Shown in pieces: positions 23,101-35,100 of a stretch of DNA of 64,000 nt. The notes under the pieces are model-generated. The model did not search any database. It saw only the letters and a list, made by a program, of their open reading frames with translations, and was not told the DNA's origin. The stretch is from NCBI GenBank assembly GCA_021397845.1, contig CM038050.1, forward strand, positions 5,770,471-5,834,470, given 5' to 3'. Position 1 is the first letter of the stretch. The number at the start of each line of letters is the position of its first letter. A program made the translations under genes and the position numbers. Source of the DNA: Areca catechu. Its lineage: Eukaryota > Streptophyta > Magnoliopsida > Arecales > Arecaceae.

Positions 23101-26100
23101 TCCGGTTTGTTCCCGATCCATGTCAAACAATTTTGCCATGAAGAGGGAAGGAGTTTTTTTCAAATTTTGTGGGCCCGGTACCGGTTCGGTATTCCTTGTT
23201 GTATACTATGTGTAATTTTTTAAAATAAATTTTTATATTTGTTAGTACTAGCAGTTTTGGGTGTCTTGTACATATCGGTAGTTCGTTAATGCCAATATGA
23301 GTCACTACAATGAATGTTGGCATTTGGAGTGTTCTAATGTGTTGTTTCGTACTTAATTATTGATCATTGCCTGATCTTGCTTGAGATAAATTTGAGATTT
23401 TGTTGACTTAACTGTGATTTAAGAACTTGCTTTGTAGAATCAGTGAAAACGAAAAGTCAAATTCCTACAGACCATCTTGTTAATATTCACTGACTGATAA
23501 TATTAATCAAATGTTGCAGGATATGTAACTTATTTGCAGTTTGTTTGTGCATAATAATTGGTTTGTTTTCTACATGTATATATGCTTCTGCATGTTATCA
23601 TGGAGCTCATGGAACAATCTTCAATTTTGCACATTTTTAATTTTTAAATGAAATGCTGTGACTATGGCCAGGTCATTAAATCTTCCTGTTACATCCAACA
23701 TTATCCATGCATATACAAATATACAGTAACCAATTGTAGTCGTCCACTATGAGCTAGAAATGCATTTAATGGAAATATCTTTCACTGCACTGAATTGTAG
23801 TCGAACACTGAGGTCCTAGTCAACTTTTTTGGTAACGACAGAGGATGGTTGAAAGAATAGTTCAGTTTGCTAGTCCTGTTGGATCATGAATGCTTTGACA
23901 CTGCCTGATATGATTACATAACAAACACCTTTAGGCTTCTCATAAGTTTGGTTGTAACATTGAAAATTTTGTTCTGGAAATGCAGGTTAGTGACATTTTT
24001 TCCGGATGTAATTTCAACGTTTTTGTGGATTCATTAGAAAATGGAGGCATTATAAAAGTGCTATGTTTGCCTTCGGGTGCCAAAAAGTTTACAAACACTG
24101 CCCTTAAGAAGGGCAATATCTATGATGTAGCAATTAAAGCTGGAGCGAAGGGTTTGCCATTTCTCAAAGTTTTGGATAATGGTACAAGAACTATCATTTG
24201 TCCTATTTGCTTGAACCCTTTGCATGCATGGTTATGTGATAGTTTTATGCTTTTATCTACTAAACCTTTATTACCACAAAACACAGGTGAGCTTGAAGGA
24301 ATCCCTGCTTTAACATCATGTCTAGAACCTGAAGATAGGGCACAGTTGCTGAAACGTTGCTCTGCAAAGGCAGGTGATCTTATTTTGTTTGCAGTAGGTG
24401 ACCATACTATGGTTAACAAGACGCTCGACAGACTCAGATTATTTGCTGCCCATGAAATGGGTTTAATTGACTGTGTAAGTCTTTAATCTTCAAAACCAAT
24501 TTTCTTTGTAAGGTGGTCTTTTCTTTTACTTTTGCTTTATTGAGCTTTGTAAACAAATCTTTTATTGAGACAGATGTCTTTGATGTCAAGGAATTAATTT
24601 TCAAGTAGCTGTGAATAATTTTGAAATTTTTAGCATAACAAAATTGAATGGTCTTATGAGTATCTCAAAATCCCATTGAAAGTCATTGCAGATCTAGAGC
24701 TTTGAAAATTTACTCATCATTTGTAATTGAAACCATAATTCATGCTGTCTGGAAGTCCCTCTCTTTTGTCTATACATAAGTTGTACAGTTTTTCTGACCA
24801 TATATCTGCATGTACATACGAGTGCATTTCCATTTATTTGGTTGCATTTGAATGGGTAAATCTATTTGATTTCATTCACTTCTGCAACTAGGAATGAGAA
24901 TGCATGGTAGGGGATAATTTTATGCTTCCATTTCTTTGATTGTTTAGATGTGTTTGAGTTTTGCAACAAAAGAAGGATCCCTAAACTTGAAGAATAATAG
25001 CTTGGATGAGAGGATGCATGTCAGTTCTTTGATCCATATCTTGCCTCCGCTTTGATTATGGGTTGGTGAAAAAAATTGGTCGTGGTAGTTGATTATTACC
25101 CAATTACCTTAGCCTGTCCATCTATAACAATTTCTTTATTCCTCCTGTTTTCTCTCTGTTACAAACATGGTTATCTGGATGAGTAACAAAAATGTAGAAT
25201 TCAGTAATCAGTTTTTTATCATCTTCTACAAGCCTGTCCATCTCTACCAATTTCTTTATTTCTCCTGTTTTCTCTCTGTTACAAACATGATTATCTAGAC
25301 ATGTAACAAGAACGTAGAATTTAGTAATCAGTCCTCTACTAGCTTCTACTCACAAACATGTACACCAATGTGTGCGTGCGTGTATGCATGCACGTGGATG
25401 CACGCTTCTGTAGATATACATGTCTTTATGTGAGTGTGCTAGTGAAGCATTTACATTCATTTCTATGGATCAAAGCATTTCATTTTTTAATTACTTTTTA
25501 TAATTTCCTCTGTTGGATATAATTTTCTGCTTCAGAAGTTGCAATGCAAATTACATGTTCTGATTATTTGTTTTGGAATTGGTAGTTCTCGCATTCGATT
25601 CTGTGGATAACCGACTTTCCAATGTTTGCATGGAATGAGTCAGAACAGAGACATGAGGTCAGTGCTCACCTATACTATGTTTGGAAGGCCCATGATTATC
25701 TTAATGGTGAAAAAATTTCATAGATCAGCTTTAGTCCACTATATATTTCAATTTGGTGAACATGGCAAACAATGTCAATTGGTGTAACTGCTGTTGCTTC
25801 TTGTTGATGCCAGACTGCACTTGCTTTCTTTTTTTTTTTTCTGAAAAAAAAAAATCTCTTGAGTCTCATCTAACAATCAATTTGGTGTTATTCAATGGTA
25901 ATGCTTCGCTTTCCTTCGTAACACTTGAAGTTTAAACATAGGGATTGATTCTCAATAGCAAAAAGCAACATTAATCAATTGATCGGGTTTACAAATTCTT
26001 TTTTGTAATTTATAAGAGAACAAGTTCTTCAATTGCAGTCTTTGTTTACTTTTTTTAAAAAAAACTTCTAGAATAATTTAATGGACATGCATCAGTCCAA

Positions 26101-29100
26101 TTTTCATTAATTTGGATTTACATGGTACTAGTGGTCTGCATTTGAACAATCATCTTCAGGTTATGTTTCATATGCACTCTTAATTGTACCAGCTCTTTGT
26201 TGTTGCCATGGTACATAGTGTATAGTAATCCTTGAGTACTTGTTGGAAGTAATCATTACTTTTAGAAAGCTTACTTTGAGGAAGGTGACTATATTTTTGA
26301 TGGCCATAGGAAAGTGACAACATGGCTTAGTTTCTTTAACTTAGATTTACATAAACTTTATGTAGGGATATGTATATGATGGAGCTAGTACAGTCTTCAG
26401 CTTGAATCATGATAGAACTAAAAATGATTGATGGTGGAAACTTATAACAAGAACTTAATGCTGAACTGCAGCATGTAAATATGAAGGTGAATCTCATAAG
26501 TTGATGAGAAAGTTGAGTCTGCATTGTATGTCAAACACAGGAGAAATTACCCGAACTGATGTGATATAAAGAATTGATGTTTCATGACATGTTTGGATGT
26601 TGGAAGATCTTATTGTTTCTATCAAGATTTTCAGTCTTTACGTGGTACAGGTACTTATGGGTCAATTCAGTATGGTATTACCTGCTTACAAACACATGCA
26701 CATTGGTGGAGGTGAGACAATGTTGGTACCTTATGGGGTCGGTATGATATGCCTAATAATAATTGGTATGGATTGGCATAGAACATCTTGGTTTTAATAA
26801 GGGTCTATCAAACCTTTAGGAACCAGGTGGTTCAGGGCATGCCAAATTGGATTGGCTAGGAATTGGGACAGTTTTGCTACTTGATGTGGTCCCAAGCCAA
26901 AACTAGCTTGAATTGTGCTAAAGCATTTGGTTTTGGCCAATATCAAGTGGTTTCGATGTATTCAAGAATTGAATTGGTTTTCAAGCTTTATAATCCTCCT
27001 ATCCCCTCTTTGCTTATCCTCCTTGGCTCCTTGCCTTTTGCAATCCTCTCCTTTCTTACAATTCCCCTCTCTAGGTTTAGGGTTTAGTCATTGTTGCCAT
27101 TGATAATGATTATGACAATGACCATGACCATCATAGACAATGACGACCATGGTCGGATGTATGCTTCTCTCTCCCTCCCTTTTCTTCTCCCTCTCCTCCC
27201 CCTATTTTCAAAGTGCTTGGGTTGGTATAATACAACTGCCATCGCACCAAACCATTAGCTAGCCAATTAGACATCTTGATACCGGTCCTCTAGTTTAAAA
27301 TTATGGAGTTTTAATAGTTTAAAGCAAGGATTTAAGTCCCAACGGGGTACCGGGATGGGGTATCATCTCATGTATCGGGATAGGGCCTTCTGCCAGCATC
27401 CCAATGTCATGATTGGGACATTTTGGATCTAGGTTTTAAATTCCGTGGGACAGGGTTGTCCCGGTTTTTTCATGGAACAGGATGCATTGGCGCCCCGTCC
27501 CGACATTTGGGACAGGGGATGTCCCAAGGTGTCCCGATTGGGATGCTGGGACACTGGCGGGACGTTATGTCTCGACACATGAGATGGTATCCTGTCCCGA
27601 TGCCCCACAGGATGTCCTATCGGGACTTGAATCCTTGCTTTGGATATCCCTGTCCTCAAGTATCGGGACAGGGTGGGATGGTGGCGTATCCCATCCCATG
27701 AAAAAACCAGGACAGCCTTGTCCCATGAAAAAACCAAAACTGTCTTATCCCATGGGATTTAAAACCTTGGTTTAAAGCTTAGTGGCTTAAGTTGGAGTTG
27801 GTGTGTGAAAGTGACAAGGTTAGAGAGAGATGGAAATGCCTAGGAAGCATTTGTAATATATTATATATATATATATTCTATAAAAAATATATTTTATTAT
27901 TTTGTTTATCTATGGTTTATCATTTTGTATATACTATATTATTTTTTATGGAAAAAATTATGTTGCTTAGGAGATTCGAATCCATGCACATGGGTTTAAG
28001 TGTTCCCCTTAACTACTCAAGCAAATAGGCTACATTGGTAGAATATGTAAATGTACTAAACTAAAGACATACCTCGATCTGTTTGTCCAGCCTCATCATC
28101 TTTGATGGCTTCCAACTTTTTGTTCTTTCTTGGCCTTTCTCTTTTTTTGATTTTACTTGCACTTGCAATTTGGGATGAACTCTGGATTTGCGATTCCTAA
28201 ATGAATATGCTTCGAAATTGTAGAACCACAGTTCTAAGGTGTTTCAGGTGCTTCAAGCTTTGAAGGTTAAAGAGATCAGGGAAACAAGGTAACAACTAAT
28301 CCTTATTTCTTTAAGATAAATTAAAACACCTTATAAGATGTAACAATTATCCCTGAATATCGGGGATTGGTTGTTGCCAGTTGGCCACCACCTCCTTAAG
28401 TCACCTAATTTCTTGCATAATCTCCAAAGTACCAGACCTCAGCAAGATCTCGTCAATCAGCATGCAAACAGCCCTTAGATGGATTTGAGTCTTTTATGTC
28501 GACATGAAGCTGCCAACATCCAAACCTAATATCTTTATGTTGGTAGATAGATAGATGAAACATCTGGAAATTGTAATTAAGAATAACAAAGATGTTGAAC
28601 GAGCATGTGCAAAACTATATATATTGCTCACCTGCTGACAACCATGTTCCTTTTTTATACTCTTAGTGATCATATACATGTGTCATAGCCACAATCCCAT
28701 TAATGTTACTTCTATTGGCACTGGTTGTATCCTTGACTAAAACTGTAGATGCCTTCCTTAAGGGTTGGGTTTTAATGGTTTTACTGTTTCAGAGCTATAT
28801 CTGCGTCTTTTGGGGCCCTTGACAGGCTCTCAGAATCTAGATGATGCTTAATTGTTTAACTAACTCTTAAAGGCTATACTTCATAATTTGCATATGGCAA
28901 CTTGAAATAATGGCTGATTTGCATGAGCAAATTTTTTTATTCATAATTTGTTTAGTTAATATGCACTTAGCTGGTTACATTTTATTGACATGCATTTTTA
29001 TCAAAGATATTTTCAAGTTAATGCCTCTAGAATGAAGTTCAGAATGAAGATGGAGGCATACCAATCGTTCAATAAATTTCTTTTTTTTTGAGAGATGGGG

Positions 29101-32100
29101 GGTTGGAGACCATCCCACACTATCTTTACCTAGGCACCGATTTTTGAAGATGCACCACATAGAAACTGAACCAAGAACCTAATGTTGCAGAGGGGTTTGA
29201 CCACTAGGGGAAATCCAATTCATTGAAAGAATAGAAGTTCTTTGAAAATTTTATTAGTAATATTCTAATATGGAAGTTCATTATGAACCATATTATTAAG
29301 TTGTACTCTAGGGTGGTGCTTCAGATACGGAGACTTGGACAATGTTAGCTGTAGTACTTGTCCTTTCTACTTATTCCCTTTGGTAAATATCGGGATGGAT
29401 ATAAGGTTTTAATTTACTGCCAATTGGAAGCGATCAATACCATCAATACTATTCACTAACAATATTGGTTGTATGTTGAGCTCTGAGGGAGAAAGCATAT
29501 TGATATACTAAAAGACTCTGACAGAGTAGATGATAAATTGTGGGGTTGGTTAGTTTTCCTTTGCTGATGCGGCATAATCTGATCATCCAGAAGCTTATAT
29601 CTCTTATCATGGATGAATTGAATATTGCTGTTTTGGAAGAGAACCCTGGGTTTGTCTAATATGTGAATGGGTTCATTTTCATTTTGGAAAAAATAAGGTG
29701 ATTACCTACTGGATGACAAAAATAATGCTTGTGGATTGCAATCTTTCATGGAAATATATGTGAATTTGAACAAATTACTACACAATATTGCATTATGTGA
29801 TAGTAAAAAAGATGAGGGCATTCCCACTATTATGTTTGCATTTTAAAAGGAAGAGGTGATGCTCTTCGAAGTGTTGTGTGATTACTGAACTTGGATTAGA
29901 CTTGAAGAAACATATTATGGATGAAAATTGGGCCTTTTACGTTGTCTTGATCTTATATTGGCTATGATTACGTTGCATGCATATGTGATGAGCATCTTCA
30001 AAAGAAGACGTACACATGGTGATAACAGAAGTTTGGAGTTAGAAAAAGCTTAAGAATTACATGATTTGAGAATGAAGGTGATGGGGATATGACTTAGGTT
30101 TGATGGCCATATCCAAGAGACCACACATCCTCTTGGTTGGGGAAGTGCCCTGGTTGGTCTGGAAGAACTTGAAAGAGGTTTTTAACAAATATGAAGATAG
30201 GGTTTGAAATGGAGAAACCTCACATTGATGAATATTAGTACTGTTTAAAAAACATGATGAAATGATCCAGAAATTCTTTGAATTTAGAATTAACTGACAG
30301 TGTAATCCAGACTATGAAGTTATATCATAAACCTTTTGATTTTCCTTTTCTAGTATAGGTTCGTTAGTGGAATATTTTACACCCTTCAGTTGAGCGAGGA
30401 GAAAACCTTTTGATTTTCCTCTCTCTTCCTTAATTTCTAGACTGCTTTGGTTAATCGATATTTACACTTTGCAAGTGATTGATACATGGTAAGGGGGTCT
30501 CAGAACAGCAGTCAAATCAGTGTACATTGATTTTTTGCAACTTGTAGAATATGCTTGGAATGGATTTATAAAGTGAAGGCCGACCTTTTAGGGACTAAGC
30601 TGCTAAAATATGAAACCCTATTCCCTCAAGGGGCATTTGCTGATGTACTGCCTTTTGACTGTTATCCATCTACAACCGAATTTTTTAGAACATTATTGTA
30701 TGGAGAAGTCTATCTAACATTAGGTGGTGCAGATCTATTTTTTAAATATGAAGTTTTTTTCCCCTTTTTTTTTGAGTTTCAGTACCTAATATCATAAAAG
30801 GAAAGGTGAGGTGAAGTTGGTGCACATGATTACCATTGTTCTATTCTGCTATTGTATACCCATGTGTTTCTTGATTGATTGTTTCAACAGGTCCTCCACC
30901 ACCCTTTCACTGCACCAAATCCGGAAGATATGGATGATCTAACTTCAGCTCGTGCTTTGGCTTATGACATGGTCTATAATGGAGTTGAGGTACCTTATTT
31001 GATTTTTCTGTTACCTATGTTGTTTGCCCCCCCCGTCATCACAACTGCTATATTGTCCTACAAAGCCCCCATATTCTATTTTCTATATTTATTTTTGCAT
31101 ATATAGACGTGCAGAGTTTGCGCTTTCCTTAGTACGGCACCATTAAGAATACTGGCACACTCTCCCTTCCACTAATATGACTATGTTGCCCTCTGATCAA
31201 ATATATTCTGTTTTCTTATGTACAAGAGACTGTCTTGCTCTGGATATATGCAAAAAAACATCCTGCAGAGTCTTCGATGTCTTGTGTACTGTGTTTCCTT
31301 ATCTGAATAACAGAAATGCCACACTTTTCTGAAGGAGTTGAATGATGTTTTTGAGGAAAAGCATGTTGGAGGAAAAAGAATCCTATCTGATCCTCTTCAT
31401 TGATCTAGATATGAAGCTCAGATAAGAATAATGAGAAAGCACTATGGTACCTTTTAACATTCCTAATGTTTTTATTATACTATATTAAGTAAAAATGGCA
31501 TAAATTTGTTTGGGTTTGATTTTAAAAAATTAGCCTGCCAGTTGTAAAATGTCAGATGAGGTGATGGATTTTTGTATTCCCATAGAAGCCTTCAATTCAT
31601 TGAGATTATCAAAGTGCAAGTTTAGGTAACCCACACAACCCAGTGTTTAAAACATAAAGTGGATAATTAAGTCCTCTTTGTATGATTTAGGACAATATTT
31701 CACTGGCTATCAAAAATGATATGAACCTGCTGGCCCAAGCAAGTATAAGCATAACATAAGTTAGATGTATAAAACAAACATGCAATAATGATTGTGATTG
31801 CAAAATATTCAGTTGTATGGTTTCATGGAATTATTCTGTGCTGATTTCTTGCTACCTAGCAACATGAATTTCCATATGCTGCAGTGCAAAATTTTAAACA
31901 TTATTAATGAATTTGATGCTAGGTATTAATTCTTTTTCGTTTTTCATATCACTTTTGTTACATATTGGCATTGTACTTTGTCTATTTACTTAAACAGTTT
32001 GAACTTTGAAGTATAAAAAACCTTATTTTGTAGAACAATACCCTTTATTTCTAATTTAGTTTACACCTTTTAATTGGATCATGTCTTGAGTTGAGCAATC

Positions 32101-35100
32101 TTTGCAATAATTACATCATCTACATTAAAGACAACTTACCTGATTGCAAATGAAACTTTTGGCCAGCAAAGTATTGTCTCACTACCTGGTAAATGTCAGT
32201 AAGATGCTGATGATTATTAGTGGTCACTTTATAGCAGACAAGGAAAATAATTTGTTTTCAACAAGCAAATTATTCCTCAATGCTTGGTTGTCTCTGAGTC
32301 TTTTATCTGGGGTAGAGTAACTCAAACTATGACTACATATGTTACTTTGGCTTGGTGTAATATATGAAATGCGTTTGTGAGTTGTGACTGGTTGTTCTAG
32401 GGACTTTGTTACCAATATCATGTGATAGTTAGATGACCTCTGCATGATAACTGTGATAGTGCTCTTGCATAGACCCAATATAACTATCTGATTGCCTTAG
32501 CTTGTGAACACATCAATTTTAAGAGTGGCGGATGTTATATCATATGTGAGTTTTTTCTGATACATACTCTCTCCTCTTGTTATTGCTTTGTCATAGATCA
32601 CTTGGAAGATTGTTTTCTGCAACAAAGTTTACCAAAACTGTCTCGGTTTTAGCTTCCTAAATTCCGATGTTATTTTTTATTCCTTACATATTCAATTCCC
32701 TTTTATTTTGATACCCTCTATCATCAATTCTTTAAAATGCCCATTTTATGTGCTATGGTTTCATTGTTAGTAGATCATCTTAGGAATCAAGAAAGTCAGA
32801 ATGTAAAGATAAATTATTTACTTGGTTCAATGTATAAATAAGATGATCTAATAGCTTGATTCAGTGCATTGTGAAATCCAAAAAACAGTTTGCTTGCTGT
32901 CATCTCTACCAGGATTGTGCATTGTTGGATCCAGATAATATTGTTATTGTGCATTTGTTAACATTTCTCTATAATCTTTCCTGACAATTGTTTTCTTTTT
33001 TGTTGTTGTAACTGTTTGAGCACATGCATGCATGTGAATGTTTCCTAGCTCACTTTCCTACTCCTATTCCCTTTTTGTATGTACAGCTAATGCAATATGC
33101 TTTTTTTATATTTTATGGATCAGATTGGCGGGGGAAGTTTGAGAATTTATAAACGTGAAATACAAGAAAAAGTTTTGGAAATTGTTGGTATCTCCCTTAT
33201 GCAGGTGCAGCTCTGAGTATATGCATGATATCTGACCATGTCTTTCCTTTATTTGGTTCCTATAGTTACATTTAGCTTAAAAAGTTATTTATGCAGTAAT
33301 ATTTCTCTTCTTTTAGCCTGATCTGCTGGCTGGTTTTCCTCGTGTTAAGTATTCCGAGATCTGATCATCCTTATTATATCTGGCTTTGTTACCAAGTGGT
33401 TAGAAAACCGTCTTTTGTGCATCTCCTTTTTATTGTGTTTTGTGTGCCCTTGAATGTGTTGAAGCTTCATTTCTTGGACTTGATGTTTTGTTCCTGTTAC
33501 GTGCAAGTTTGAATATGACTTGATTTTTGTTCAGCCAACTTTTGGCACTAATGGCATTTATTATAGTTGGACAACTTTTAAATGTATTAGTAGTATATGG
33601 CAGCCATGTTTCAAATCTGGATATCACTAATTTTGTCACTTGACTTCGATATTGTTTAACCAGGGGATAAAAAATTATTACAGATCTTATTTTATTGTTC
33701 GGTATTTAATTAGTACAGTGCTTAATTAGAAATTACGACAAATTCCTCATTGGCAGATGTCATTTTGCCAATTTTGCATTATGCATTGCAAGCACCAAAA
33801 ATACCAGGTTGAATGTTTATACAGCAAAGATCAAATTTAACCCTATTTGTATTATGTTGAGTTTAAGCTTTTTTAATCTGACCACCCCTTGAACGGGTTT
33901 GGCTGGGTTGGCATTTTGGTCACCAATGTTTTCCTTTGTTCAGTCTGTCTGAGATGGGTTTGATTGATAGTTTGCCATACCTGACTTGTTTTTTGAAATA
34001 ACATCTTTTGCCCGGTACCTAGCTCTAGGTTTCTGAGTTTAGCCCTAGAATTGGACTTCTTTGGTTCAAACTCCAGTCAAACTAAGTGCATTTTGGAGTC
34101 TTGTTTTTAATGCAGAGATAGCAAGACCGAGTTTTGGTGTTAATTTGCTTCAAAATGATTAAAAAATAATACACCATTGTCATTTTCTTGTCAAGAAAAA
34201 TAAATAAAAATAATACATTATGGTCATTTTCTTGTCGGGAATCACTTTTCAATGACTACATTATAGACAAAAATAATGGCATGGTGCATAGATGCATCAT
34301 CTTTTGCAGTAAGCGCAATGAAATATGCCCTAGTGAGTAGCTATCCTCTGGGGTTCACCTAAACTAGAAAGAGCCTGGTTGAAGAGGATAAAGGAGTAGC
34401 CTGAGTGGAGGGGGAAAACCTTGTTCCTTCCAATAAAGACTTCTGTTCTTGGCAAAAAATGGCCTGTTGATTCAAAAACCACCAGAATGGTATGGTACTG
34501 CTGGTATGTTCTGATGTGAAACCGGCATTGGTATGGGTCTCAGGATGATGAAAAACCATTCATACTATTATGTACCAGCCATATTGGTTCATACCGGTGT
34601 TACAGACTGTACTAGACCAACTATATTAGTTGGTATTGGTGATTTCACTCTTTTTGATTCGTTGGTTTTGTACATAAGCATCACTATTGGTACCATATTG
34701 ATGTCATACCTATTCCGGTGGAAAAAATATATGGGGTTTGGTACTGGTATTTTAAACCTTAAAATGACCTAGAATGTAAAAAATCTGGATATGCATAATC
34801 TAAGGGTTTCCTTATATTTTTTCTATACCACACTATTGACCCTTCATCATCATGGTATATATATATTTCCCTATGGAGTCCCTTTGACTTAATTGACGTG
34901 GATTGCTTCATTTTGTAATTATGAATAGCAACAATAGTACAAAAGCTGGTTGAAGGTGCTAAGATATTTTTCTTGAGTTTCTATAATGATATCGACTTTA
35001 ATTTTCTTGGTGATGGGCTCTCTGAGTGCAGGCTGAAGAAAAATTTGGTTTTCTGCTGGAGTGTCTTGACATGGGGGCTCCTCCACATGGTATGTAAAAA

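Noticed and set aside
23980..24486. A single 168-residue protein
   Set aside because: AspRS exons 9 and 10 read through a 105-bp in-frame intron; the ends are splice sites, not start and stop signals.
29060..29220. Possible minus-strand SINE (T-run followed by GAGAGATGGGGGG)
   Set aside because: No pol III boxes and no flanking duplication could be found.
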